Assembly (NCBI RefSeq): GCF_023516715.1
Contig: NZ_JAMGSI010000002.1
Location: 930,001-994,000, forward strand
Reading direction: 5' to 3'
Length of the DNA stretch: 64,000 nucleotides
Origin: Akkermansia massiliensis
GTDB taxonomy: Bacteria; Verrucomicrobiota; Verrucomicrobiia; Verrucomicrobiales; Akkermansiaceae
This document shows, one piece after another, positions 24,843 to 32,094 of this stretch. The notes under the pieces are model-generated. The model saw only the letters and a program-made list of their open reading frames with translations, was not told the DNA's origin and searched no databases. A program made the translations under genes and the position numbers. Numbering within the stretch: the stretch's first letter is position 1; each line of letters opens with the position of its first letter.

Positions 24843-25309
24843 GGCGGTTCGGTGGATGCCGCTTCTTTCTGCGGCAGCGCGCAAAAAGAGAAGGTGCGCA
24901 GGCCGTTTTTACGAAAGGGCCTTCCGTTGATGCGCCGCGTGCCGGGATGGAGCGGCTAACGGGGTGAGGATACCTTCCCGGAGGCTGCATTTCCAGTACA
25001 GGCATGTTTTTCTATTCCATGGCATATTTCCCGGCAGGGGGCCTGCCCTTCCTCCAAGTCCGGGAATCCCTTCACGGCGTCTTTTTTTCTTTCTGCGGAC
25101 ATCCTTTCCCCTCTTTTGCGTAAGGAAGGGCCGGAGACGGTCCCGCGCATGATGGAGTACGGCACCTGCCCATCCTTTCCCCGGAAGAACGGGGAACTGG
25201 CCTTCCATGCCGGCGGCTTTTCACCGGAAAGGTTATTGTTCCCGGAGTGGAGGGGCAGGCCGTTCCCGACGTTCTTTTCACTTCCGGCAAAGGGCGGCGG
25301 GTTTTGTCC
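24843..25309. other. Intergenic stretch, nothing recognised
   Basis: A gap of about 470 nt between the divergent YdeI-like and L,D-transpeptidase genes. Several short frames exist (one at 24956-25101 minus, from an internal ATG, would start MSAERKKDAVKGF and contain a few Cys), but none has a signal peptide, clear ribosome site or known family. I see no RNA fold I can name. Confidence 0.5.
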
Positions 25310-25337
25310 TTGTCAAAACGAATGCCGCCATTATACA
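25310..25337 (+). promoter_or_regulatory. Putative promoter of the L,D-transpeptidase gene, possibly leaderless
   Basis: TTGTCA (25310-25315) and TATACA (25332-25337) are 16 nt apart. The expected start falls at or next to the ATG at 25344, so the mRNA may be leaderless. Confidence 0.45.
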
Positions 25338-25343
25338 TGATTT

Positions 25344-26078
25344 ATGAAGAAAAGCGTGTTGCTGGCCGGGCTGGGATTGGTTCTGCTGGCCTCCGTGGTG
25401 GTGACTCTTAAAATGGCGTGTGCCGAGGATTCCGTCAACCGTGCCGATGCCGCGCGGGAACGGGTAACGCCCGTGCTGAATTCCTTCCTGGGCCTCTGCG
25501 GGGCCAAAGTGGGGGATCCTGTATTCCTGCGTGCCGTGAAGGAAGACTCCGTGCTGGAACTGTGGGTGAAGCCGGATAAGGCGGAACGCTACGTGCTTGC
25601 CAAGCGTTACCCCATTGCCGCGTGGTCCGGAAAGCTGGGGCCCAAGGAAAAGGAGGGGGACAAGCAGACCCCGGAGGGTTTTTACGAAGTGGAGCCGTCC
25701 GGCCTGAATCCCCGCAGCAACTACCATCTGGCTTTCAACATCGGCTATCCGAATGCCTATGACCGCTCCCTGAACCGGACGGGAAGCTTCATCATGGTGC
25801 ATGGCCGGGACGTTTCCATTGGCTGCCTGGCGATGACCGATCCGGGGATTGAGGAAATTTACACCATGGTGGAACAGGCCCTGATTCATGGGCAGCAGCG
25901 CGTTCCCGTGCAGATTTATCCCTTCGTGCCCACTCCGGCGCGTTTATTGAAGGAAAAGAATTCCCCCCACGCCGCTTTTTGGGCGGACATGGCACGCGCG
26001 TGGGACTGGACGGAACGGACCCACACCCCGGCCCGGGTGAATGCCGTGGATGGCAGGCTGGTGGTTGTGGAACAATAA
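25344..26078 (+). CDS. YafK-type L,D-transpeptidase family protein (YkuD fold)
   Basis: A 244-residue envelope protein with an N-terminal signal or anchor helix (residues 5-27). The YkuD catalytic region near 110-170 ends in VHGRDVSIGCLAMTD, with His153 and Cys161 as the likely catalytic pair. The block KQTPEGFYEVE upstream, and SIGCLAMTDPGIEEIY rather than the usual SHGCIR, match the YafK/DpaA subgroup. E. coli DpaA removes Lpp from meso-diaminopimelate in peptidoglycan. By family, this protein should act on diaminopimelate-containing peptides. The convergent neighbour ddh makes meso-diaminopimelate, so both concern the same cell-wall residue. Hydrolase versus transpeptidase action cannot be decided here. 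Confidence 0.87.
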   Translation: MKKSVLLAGLGLVLLASVVVTLKMACAEDSVNRADAARERVTPVLNSFLGLCGAKVGDPVFLRAVKEDSVLELWVKPDKAERYVLAKRYPIAAWSGKLGPKEKEGDKQTPEGFYEVEPSGLNPRSNYHLAFNIGYPNAYDRSLNRTGSFIMVHGRDVSIGCLAMTDPGIEEIYTMVEQALIHGQQRVPVQIYPFVPTPARLLKEKNSPHAAFWADMARAWDWTERTHTPARVNAVDGRLVVVEQ

Positions 26079-26105
26079 AAATCCTCCGGCCGGGGGCCGG
26101 AGGAT
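26076..26105. terminator. Convergent terminator between L,D-transpeptidase and ddh
   Basis: A perfect 11-bp stem (26081-26091 with 26095-26105) with a 3-nt loop. On the minus strand it is followed by TTTTATT, so it best terminates ddh; it starts directly at the plus-strand stop and may serve both genes. Confidence 0.8.
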
Positions 26106-26178
26106 GGGAAAGGTGCGGAAGGAAAGGGGAACGGTTGCCCCTGTTGCCGCGCGTCCGGGAAAGACGTGCCGGAACGCT

Positions 26179-27060
26179 CTAGACGAGCTGGGCAATCAAC
26201 TCTTCGCGGTCGCCCGGCAGGAAGTCCATCGGGGCGATTTCCGGCAGCGTGTAGCAGCCGGAGGCCAGTTTCATGCTGGCTCGGGCGCAAGCCACCATGA
26301 CCTGGGCGGTCAGGGCCGGATTATTGATGCGCATTTCAAACGTGAACATCTGGTTCTGCGTGGAGCCGGAAACGCCCTTGCGTTCCATCAGCACGCCGTG
26401 GCCCATGTCCTTCAGCGCGTCGATGTCGGGCACCTGCTGCACGCGGGTGTCGTCATGGCTGAAATAGGAATCGGACTTGATGGCGAACTCCACGTCGGAG
26501 AACTTGGCTCCTTCCTTCAGCACCACGTAAACCATGCGGCGGTGCACGCCGGAACCGGTGGGAATGGTGAGGGAAAGGGCGTCCGCCACTCCTTCCTTGG
26601 AGCGGGCGACTACGCTGTGGCCCATGCTCATGCCGGGACCGAAGTTGGTGTACGTAATGCCTTTGGGAGCCATCGCCAGCATCAGGGTGCGGATGACGGA
26701 GTCCGTGCCCGGGTCCCAGCCGGCGGAGATGATGGAGACGGCGTCATGCTTGATCGCCTGTGCTCCCAGGGAGCGCCGCAGGTTCACGATGTCCCCGTGG
26801 ATGTCAAAGCTGTCCACCGTGTTGATGCCGCGGGCGAGCAGGGGCAGAGCCGTTTCTTCCACGCTGCGGGTGGGGGTGCAGAGCAGGGCCGCGTCCACAT
26901 GGCCCAGGTCCTCCATGCTGCTTGCGGTCTTGATGCCGTGCACGGGTTCGCTGCCGGGGCGGCGGACGATGCCCGCCAGTTCCATATCGGGCGCGGCGCG
27001 CAAGGCGTCCACGGCGTATTTCCCGATGTTGCCGTATCCTACAATGGCTACTTTGATCAT
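26179..27060 (-). CDS. ddh: meso-Diaminopimelate D-dehydrogenase
   Basis: NADPH-dependent enzyme that makes meso-diaminopimelate in one step from tetrahydrodipicolinate and ammonia, bypassing the succinylase or acetylase branches of the lysine pathway. The 293-residue product has the nucleotide-binding VAIVGYGNIGKYAVDAL at 4-20. The family blocks VDSFDIHGDIVNLR, ISAGWDPGTDSVIR near 110-124, and FGPGMSMGHSVVARS near 140-154 follow. Verrucomicrobial relatives often use the DapL route, so a Ddh here is of interest, but only this window was seen. It is a single gene, convergent with the YafK-type protein. Identification is firm. Confidence 0.95.
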   Translation of the reverse strand: MIKVAIVGYGNIGKYAVDALRAAPDMELAGIVRRPGSEPVHGIKTASSMEDLGHVDAALLCTPTRSVEETALPLLARGINTVDSFDIHGDIVNLRRSLGAQAIKHDAVSIISAGWDPGTDSVIRTLMLAMAPKGITYTNFGPGMSMGHSVVARSKEGVADALSLTIPTGSGVHRRMVYVVLKEGAKFSDVEFAIKSDSYFSHDDTRVQQVPDIDALKDMGHGVLMERKGVSGSTQNQMFTFEMRINNPALTAQVMVACARASMKLASGCYTLPEIAPMDFLPGDREELIAQLV

Positions 27061-27266
27061 CTTGGTAGTAAATAGTAATGATTCCGGGAGCGGGGACGGA
27101 ATGTCCTCCGGATGTTTTCTCCCGTTGACGCATGTTTTTTAAGCGTTGCGGGTGCGCATGGCAAGAACGGAGAATGACAGGAGCGCCTGTGCGGCATCAT
27201 GAAGGGTTCTTTGAACGGAGTCCGGAGAAATGGAGTCTGACCACTCGGAACTCTTCCAATAAAACG

Positions 27267-27410
27267 ATGAAAAGCAAATTGATTATTCTGAGTATCGCCA
27301 CCCTTCTTGGGTGTGTTTCCTGCCATACGATCGGCGGAGTAGGCAAGGACGTGGAAGCCGTCGGCAGTGACATTAATTCCGCCGCCCGCTCCACCAGCCG
27401 TTCCATGTAA
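27267..27410 (+). CDS. Entericidin-like small lipoprotein, copy 1
   Basis: A 47-residue lipoprotein of the entericidin A/B family. The signal sequence MKSKLIILSIATLLG leads to a lipobox VSC with Cys19 as the lipid site, followed by the family core TIGGVGKDVEAVGSDI. Entericidins are small membrane lipoproteins linked to stationary-phase lysis or simply to envelope stress; their function is unsettled. An intrinsic terminator follows 25 nt after the stop. A paralogue lies at 28925-29071 on the other strand, with the PEP-CTERM gene between them. The ATG at 27267 is chosen from the signal peptide. Confidence 0.85.
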   Translation: MKSKLIILSIATLLGCVSCHTIGGVGKDVEAVGSDINSAARSTSRSM

Positions 27411-27434
27411 AAAGACTGTGTGTGACCATGGACG

Positions 27435-27472
27435 AAAACCGCTTCATCCGGATGGATGAAGCGGTTTTCTTT
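27435..27472 (+). terminator. Intrinsic terminator of entericidin copy 1
   Basis: A 15-bp stem (27435-27449 with 27454-27468) with a 4-nt loop; the T-run TTTTCTTT follows. Confidence 0.85.
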
Positions 27473-27572
27473 GATGGGCGTGACGCCTTCTTTCCAGCCT
27501 CCGGTTTTCCGGCCCCACGGAATGTTCCCGCTCCCTGTAAAAAGGTTTTTTTACGATGTGTGACGGAAGCAA

Positions 27573-27607
27573 TAAAAAGGGCATGCCGTATGTCCGGCAT
27601 GCCCTTT
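27573..27607 (-). terminator. Intrinsic terminator of the PEP-CTERM gene
   Basis: A 13-bp stem (27576-27588 with 27595-27607) with a 6-nt loop. Read on the minus strand it ends in a TTTTTATT run, 24 nt past the PEP-CTERM stop. Confidence 0.85.
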
Positions 27608-27630
27608 GAAAAGAAATTAACCTTCCGTTT

Positions 27631-28449
27631 TTAACGGCGGCGGCGCAGCATCAGGGCCGCCAGGCCCAGAAGGCTCAGGGAGACAGTGGCCGGTTCCGGC
27701 ACGCCGTTGATGTAGGAGACGTAAATCTTGCCGTCCTTCGTGAACACCTGGTACTTGCCTACGTTTTCAGCGGTAAGTGCCTCGGCGGCGATGTCGTCGC
27801 TCTGCGTTCCGCCCGTGATGGTCGTGTTGCTGGTTGCGGCGCTTCCCACTCCGTTGACGAGTTCACGCGTCACGAGCTCAAATGTAGTTCCTTCCGTAAT
27901 CAGGTCGCCCAGGGAGGCGGAGAAGGCGAAACGGCCCAGATCGGTCTGGTTCGTAAGATTCAGGATGCCGGTCGTGCCCAGGTCCACGAACAAGTTGTTG
28001 CTGTTGGCGTTCCAGGTGAGTGCGGCGGTGAGGTTCAGCGTGCCGTATACCGTCCAGTTCATGTTCTGGTCGCAGTTGGCTACGATGGAACCGCTCGTTT
28101 TGCCGACGGTCAGCGTGGAGCCTTCACCCACGGAGACGGTCGTGCGCTGGAATTTGGTGAAATTCTGAAGGGACACATTGGCTCCGTTGGAAACATTGAT
28201 GGTGGAGGTCCATCCTTCCACGGTGGTACCGGGTCCGCATACCACGGTATGGTTGCCGGATACGTTGACCGTGCCCCAGTTGGGATTGACCAGCGGAACA
28301 TCGGCGCTGGCGCCGGTTTCCGTCTGCCAGTTGGAGGCCTGGCTCCAGTCGGTAGAACCGTCAATGGGAGTCCATGTATAAATAGCGGCCTGCGCCGTCA
28401 TGCAGGAAAAAGCCAGCAGGGAGGAAAGCAGGATCAGAGTTTTCTTCAT
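27631..28449 (-). CDS. PEP-CTERM sorting-signal surface protein
   Basis: A 272-residue exported protein. The signal peptide is MKKTLILLSSLLAFSCMTAQA; a beta-rich, Asn/Thr-rich body follows (YTWTPIDGSTDWSQASNWQT at the start of the mature protein). The C-terminus is a PEP-CTERM tail: VPEP at about residue 250, a hydrophobic segment SLSLLGLAALML, and a terminal RRRR. Such tails are recognised by an exosortase, which cleaves and anchors or releases the protein; no exosortase gene is in this window. The start at 28449 is chosen from the signal peptide. Upstream lie a 5' stem-loop and a promoter whose spacer is a perfect palindrome. Its function is unknown; the beta-sandwich look suggests a structural or glycan-related surface protein. 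Confidence 0.85.
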   Translation of the reverse strand: MKKTLILLSSLLAFSCMTAQAAIYTWTPIDGSTDWSQASNWQTETGASADVPLVNPNWGTVNVSGNHTVVCGPGTTVEGWTSTINVSNGANVSLQNFTKFQRTTVSVGEGSTLTVGKTSGSIVANCDQNMNWTVYGTLNLTAALTWNANSNNLFVDLGTTGILNLTNQTDLGRFAFSASLGDLITEGTTFELVTRELVNGVGSAATSNTTITGGTQSDDIAAEALTAENVGKYQVFTKDGKIYVSYINGVPEPATVSLSLLGLAALMLRRRR

Positions 28450-28470
28450 ATGAATGCGATGTGAATTAGA

Positions 28471-28493
28471 GCTTGAAAGGGAAACTTTCAAGC
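28471..28493 (-). promoter_or_regulatory. 5'-terminal stem-loop in the PEP-CTERM leader
   Basis: A perfect 9-bp stem (28471-28479 with 28485-28493) and a 5-nt loop. The predicted transcription start is near 28494, so the mRNA would begin with this hairpin. Stems at the extreme 5' end, as in ompA mRNA, are known to slow RNase E decay; this role is inferred. Confidence 0.55.
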
Positions 28494-28500
28494 CCGCGGG

Positions 28501-28529
28501 AATATGCCGGATTACAAATCCGGGGTCAA
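28501..28529 (-). promoter_or_regulatory. PEP-CTERM promoter with palindrome (copy 3) filling the spacer
   Basis: On the minus strand the -35 box TTGACC (28524-28529) and -10 box CATATT (28501-28506) flank a 17-nt spacer that is exactly the palindrome CCGGATTTGTAATCCGG (28507-28523). The exact fit suggests that a regulator binds between the boxes. Confidence 0.6.
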
Positions 28530-28924
28530 GGGCCGATTTTCATATCAAGGAACTTATGCTGCCTGACCGTTGCACCATGGGAGACCGTTTCCGTGTGGGA
28601 AGCCTTCCGGAATGAGGAAGCCGGCTCTTGGAACGCCGCAAGCCTTTGCGGCCGTTGAAATATACGTATCCTGCCAGGACGCACTGATTTTCAGGGAAAA
28701 GGATTCGCTGCCGCTCGGGTTAAATACGGATGCCCCAAGGACTTGCAGCGCTTCATAAGGCATCGGGACCATTCCATGTTAATCTGTAACGGATTTGTAA
28801 TCCGCGGGCGGCAGAGCACTCCATGGAGAACCGCCATCCATGAAACGATGGGGGAAACTTTAAATCTTTGCCTCTTTTGAATTAAAAAGAGGCTCCAGGC
28901 TGGTGGCCGGATGCTTCTTCCGCT
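28530..28924. other. Intergenic stretch with palindrome copy 4
   Basis: About 395 nt between the PEP-CTERM promoter and entericidin copy 2. It contains the palindrome copy at 28790-28804. Two short frames on opposite strands (28570-28758 plus, 28554-28772 minus) overlap each other and show no domain or signal peptide; I do not call them genes. Confidence 0.5.
28790..28804. repeat. Palindrome CGGATT family, copy 4
   Basis: CGGATTTGTAATCCG: 6-bp arms and a 3-nt centre, the same core as the copy at 28507. No -35 or -10 box fits around it on either strand. Confidence 0.75.
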
Positions 28925-29071
28925 TTACTGCATGGACTCCCTGGTGGCCTGGGAGGCGTTGTCAATTTTGCTGCCCATGGCTTCCACGTCTTTTCCGATT
29001 CCGCTGATGGTGTTGCAGGAGGCAAGGCCGAGGGCGGCGGCGAGCGTCAGAAGGGCGAGTTTGGTATTCAT
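28925..29071 (-). CDS. Entericidin-like small lipoprotein, copy 2
   Basis: A 48-residue lipoprotein. The signal sequence MNTKLALLTLAAALG leads to a lipobox LASC with lipid-carrying Cys19, then NTISGIGKDVEAMGSKI, matching copy 1 at 27267-27410 (GKDVEA core and acidic/Ser-rich tail). It is on the opposite strand to copy 1, so a simple tandem duplication does not explain the pair. The start at 29071 is set by the signal peptide. The open frame runs further upstream, but its sequence is arginine/proline-rich and not protein-like. Function as for other entericidins: envelope lipoprotein of uncertain role. Confidence 0.85.
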   Translation of the reverse strand: MNTKLALLTLAAALGLASCNTISGIGKDVEAMGSKIDNASQATRESMQ

Positions 29072-29338
29072 CGGTGGAAGAGAGGTTGAAAGCCGCATCC
29101 TACCCTGCTTCCGGTTCCTTGTCAATGAGCCGAATGCTTGCCGGAACGCCTCTTTTTCCGGGCATGGGGCTTTCCGGCGGGGAAGAAAGTGGCTGTGCCG
29201 AGCCCGGATTCGGAAGTTATGTAAAAAATCTTCGCCGGGGACCTGGCGGCGGGTTATTGATGAAGGCCGCGGGGCCTTCATTCACGGGGGAATCGCTGCG
29301 TGGACGGCTGCCGGGAGAAGGGGGTTTTTTCCCCTTGG

Positions 29339-29935
29339 CTAGATTTCTCCCTCCGGACCGCCTGGAGAACGGCGCAGTTTCCTTTTCAGCACCAGCCCCG
29401 TGCGGACCAGGAAGTAAATGGCCGCGGCGGCCAGCAGAACGGCCGCGACGGGAAGAACGCAGGCCAGCACGGCGACGATAGAGGCGGAAGCCGTTTCCGC
29501 CGTGGTGACGACGGAGTTGCCCAGTCCGCCCGTAGCGGCGGAGGCCGCTCCCCGGATGGCGGCCATGCCTCCGTGGATGATGCCTGCCGCTCCGCCTCCG
29601 GCAATGGCGGCCAGCCCCCATTTAAGCATGGGGTCCATGCTGCCGATGAAGCCGGCGGCCAGGATGGTTCCCGCAACGATGGCGGCGGGAGCTCCCAGCA
29701 CGTCCAGCGTGTGGTCGATGACCGGGATGTAGTACGCCGCTATTTCCAGCAGCGTGGCTACGGAGAGGGTGACCAGCGCGGCCGTGCCGCCCAGCCATGC
29801 GAATTCCGGCGTCACCGTCAGGAAGCCTCCCCGGATGGCGATGGCGGCTACCAGCAGAGGCACAAAGATGCGGAAGCCGCAGGCCGCTCCCAGCCCGATG
29901 CCGAGCAAAACGCCCATGACGGCTTCCATATTCAT
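29339..29935 (-). CDS. DUF4126 family membrane protein
   Basis: A 198-residue polytopic membrane protein with about five hydrophobic segments. It matches the DUF4126 pattern: GLGAACGFRIFVPLLVAAIAIRGGF near residues 14-38, EFAWLGGTAALVTLSVATLLEIAAYYIP, and APAAIVAGTILAAGF. The family's function is unknown. The gene lies 7 nt downstream of the flotillin gene on the same strand and is almost certainly in its operon, following NfeD and flotillin. This suggests a role in the same membrane microdomain, but that is inference. The C-terminus is basic (KRKLRRS). Confidence 0.82.
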   Translation of the reverse strand: MNMEAVMGVLLGIGLGAACGFRIFVPLLVAAIAIRGGFLTVTPEFAWLGGTAALVTLSVATLLEIAAYYIPVIDHTLDVLGAPAAIVAGTILAAGFIGSMDPMLKWGLAAIAGGGAAGIIHGGMAAIRGAASAATGGLGNSVVTTAETASASIVAVLACVLPVAAVLLAAAAIYFLVRTGLVLKRKLRRSPGGPEGEI

Positions 29936-29942
29936 CTGCGGA

Positions 29943-31445
29943 TCAGTTCAGTTTAACGGTGGTTGCAGTCGTGGCCGCCTGGGTGGCGGCTGCGGGAGCG
30001 GCTGCGGCAGGGGCCTTTTTCTCTTCCGTGGATTTTCCCAGGAAGGAGGGCAGTTCCAGCCCCACGCTCTTGCCGAGCTCGTGGAGAGGCAGGGTGTCTT
30101 TCACCAGATTCTGCACGAATCCGCCCACGGAGGAATCCCCTCCGTTGCCCATGACGACTACCTTGTCAAATTTCAGGCCCTTGATGGCGCCGGACTGGAG
30201 TTCCACGATCTTGGTGAGCTGTTCGGTAATCAGGAGGCTGGAAGCGGCGTCGGACGAGCCTGCCGCCTGTACGATCTGCTGGAAGCCGCGGGCCTTGCCT
30301 TCCAGTACGGCTTCAATGGCGGCGGCTTCACCGCGGCCCACCATTTCCATGCCTTCCCCTTCCGCCTTTTTCTTCAGAAGGGTGGCCTGGGCTTCGCCTT
30401 CCGCCAGTTGCCGGATGGCTTCCGCTTCCGCCCTGCGCTGGATGAGCAGGGCCTGCGCCTTGCCTTCCTGTTCCAGCTTGAGCACTTCCGCCGTGGCCTG
30501 GGCCTGCACTTCGCGCTGGCTCTTTTCAATGCGGGCCGTCACCAGGATGTTGGCCTCCTGCGTGGCGCGTTCGCGTTCGGCGCGCTTTATTTCCGCTTCC
30601 TTTTCCGCCTCGTAGGCTTCTTCCAGGGTCTTGGCTTCCTGCACCTTCTGGGCCACTTCCGCCAGCTTCTTGGCCTCCGCCTGCTTCACCTGCAGCTTGG
30701 CGGCGGATTCCGCAATCTTGATCTGGGCTTCGTTCTGGCCCTCAATGGCAATGGCGCGGGCGTTCGCCACCTGGACGGTCTGGTCCTTTTCCGCTTCCGC
30801 CTTGCCGATTTCCCCGCGGCGCGTTTCTTCCGCCACCTTGATGGTGGCGTCATTGATGGCGCGCGCGGCTGCTTCCTTGCCCAGGGCGCTGATGTAGCCG
30901 GAGGCGTCCTGAATGTCCGTGATATTGGCGTTAATGAGGTGGAGGCCCACCTTGTGCAGCTCCACGTCCACGCCTTCCGTAATGCCCTTGATGAGTTTTT
31001 CGCGGTCGGAGTTGATTTCCTCAATGGTCATGGAGGCGATCACCACGCGCATCTGGCCCATGATGATTTCCGCAGCCAGGTTGCGGATTTCCTCCCGGGA
31101 GCGGCCCAGCAGGCGCGCGGCGGCGTTCTGCATGATTTCCGGCAGGGTGGAGATGCCCACGATGAAGGAGGAGGGGACGTCCACGCGGATGTTCTGGGAG
31201 GAGAGGGCGCCCTGGAGGGGCACGTCAATGTTGATGGGGTTCAGGTCCAGGTAGCTGTAGGACTGGAGGACCGGAAGCACGAAGGTGGAACCGCCGTGGT
31301 AGCATTTGGCGGGCTGGCCCGTGCCCACCTTGCCGAAGACGATGAGGATTTTGTCCGGCGGGCACATGCGGTAGCGGCTGAACAGCCAGGAGGCCGTCAG
31401 GATGATGAAGAGAACCAGAATGGCGATAGGGATGATTTGGTCCAT
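29943..31445 (-). CDS. Flotillin-like SPFH-domain protein
   Basis: A 500-residue membrane scaffold protein. It has an N-terminal helix (residues 5-24), then an SPFH/band-7 domain (about 30-200, with ILIVFGKVG, the GGSTFVLPVLQSYSYLDL strand and DVELHKVGLHLINANITDI). A long Ala/Glu/Lys-rich coiled coil (about 200-400) and the C-terminal flotillin region follow (GFQQIVQAAGSSDAASSLLITEQLTKIVELQSGAI). The last 35 residues are an Ala/Pro/Thr-rich tail. Flotillins form large cage- or raft-like assemblies that organise membrane lipids and proteins. Upstream lies its usual NfeD partner, 34 nt away, and downstream the DUF4126 gene. Identification is firm; what it scaffolds here is unknown. Confidence 0.92.
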   Translation of the reverse strand: MDQIIPIAILVLFIILTASWLFSRYRMCPPDKILIVFGKVGTGQPAKCYHGGSTFVLPVLQSYSYLDLNPINIDVPLQGALSSQNIRVDVPSSFIVGISTLPEIMQNAAARLLGRSREEIRNLAAEIIMGQMRVVIASMTIEEINSDREKLIKGITEGVDVELHKVGLHLINANITDIQDASGYISALGKEAAARAINDATIKVAEETRRGEIGKAEAEKDQTVQVANARAIAIEGQNEAQIKIAESAAKLQVKQAEAKKLAEVAQKVQEAKTLEEAYEAEKEAEIKRAERERATQEANILVTARIEKSQREVQAQATAEVLKLEQEGKAQALLIQRRAEAEAIRQLAEGEAQATLLKKKAEGEGMEMVGRGEAAAIEAVLEGKARGFQQIVQAAGSSDAASSLLITEQLTKIVELQSGAIKGLKFDKVVVMGNGGDSSVGGFVQNLVKDTLPLHELGKSVGLELPSFLGKSTEEKKAPAAAAPAAATQAATTATTVKLN

Positions 31446-31479
31446 GGTATTGGATGGGGTGTATGGTTGGGTTTATTGG

Positions 31480-32013
31480 TTAATGAAGAGGTTTGACGGT
31501 GACGACGCCTGCCGTGACGGCGACTACTTCCACCGGGGTTCCTGCGGGCAGGGATTCCTCCCCTTCCTGAACGGCGGGGAGGTACAGAAGCTGGCTGGGA
31601 TGGGCGATCGTCACCTGTCCGCCGCGTTCAAGCCTGCCGGGAATGCTGATGTAAACGGTGCCGTGCATGCCCTTGAGGGTTTCATAGTTCAGGGTGCCGT
31701 CTGATTTGAGGCTCATGATGAAGCGCATGGAGATGCCGATGATCAGGAACATCAGCACGCCGGTGAAGAAGGCCGCTGCCAGGGAGGCGGCCATTCCCCA
31801 GCCCAGGCCCTGGGCGAGCACGCCGCCCCAGCCGAAGCCCAGGAAGAAGCCGATGCCGGATTTAATGGACAGCAGGCCCACGTCCGCGCCGCCGGCGTCC
31901 GCGTCAAAGTCCAGGTCATGTTCCCCCAGCCCGAACAGGGACAGGAGAAACAGAAGCGCTCCCACGCCCGTCGCGGCCACGGCGATGATGAAGAAAATGG
32001 AGTAATCAGTCAT
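31480..32013 (-). CDS. NfeD-like membrane protein, flotillin partner
   Basis: A 177-residue protein with an N-terminal hydrophobic hairpin (residues 5-27), an acidic loop (EHDLDFDADAGGAD), two more membrane helices (about 50-100), and a C-terminal OB-fold-like NfeD domain (GMHGTVYISIPGRLERGGQVTIA...AGTPVEVVAVTAGVVTVKPL). It is the short NfeD1b-type protein without the ClpP-like protease domain. Such proteins are encoded next to flotillins and interact with them. It is first in the NfeD-flotillin-DUF4126 run. The promoter should lie in the 80 nt before it, which holds no obvious box. Confidence 0.87.
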   Translation of the reverse strand: MTDYSIFFIIAVAATGVGALLFLLSLFGLGEHDLDFDADAGGADVGLLSIKSGIGFFLGFGWGGVLAQGLGWGMAASLAAAFFTGVLMFLIIGISMRFIMSLKSDGTLNYETLKGMHGTVYISIPGRLERGGQVTIAHPSQLLYLPAVQEGEESLPAGTPVEVVAVTAGVVTVKPLH

Positions 32014-32094
32014 AGGGTAGATTGATTGCCGGGAGTATCCATGTTTGGAGCCCGCTTGTCTATGGAAAAAGGAACGGCGGCCGGATATTCCGGC

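Noticed and set aside
24956-25165. A 69-codon minus-strand frame with several Cys
   Set aside because: No ribosome site, signal peptide or recognisable motif; overlapping frames of similar length exist on both strands.
28554-28772. A 72-codon minus-strand frame in the gap upstream of the PEP-CTERM gene
   Set aside because: Overlaps an equally long frame on the other strand, with no supporting feature.
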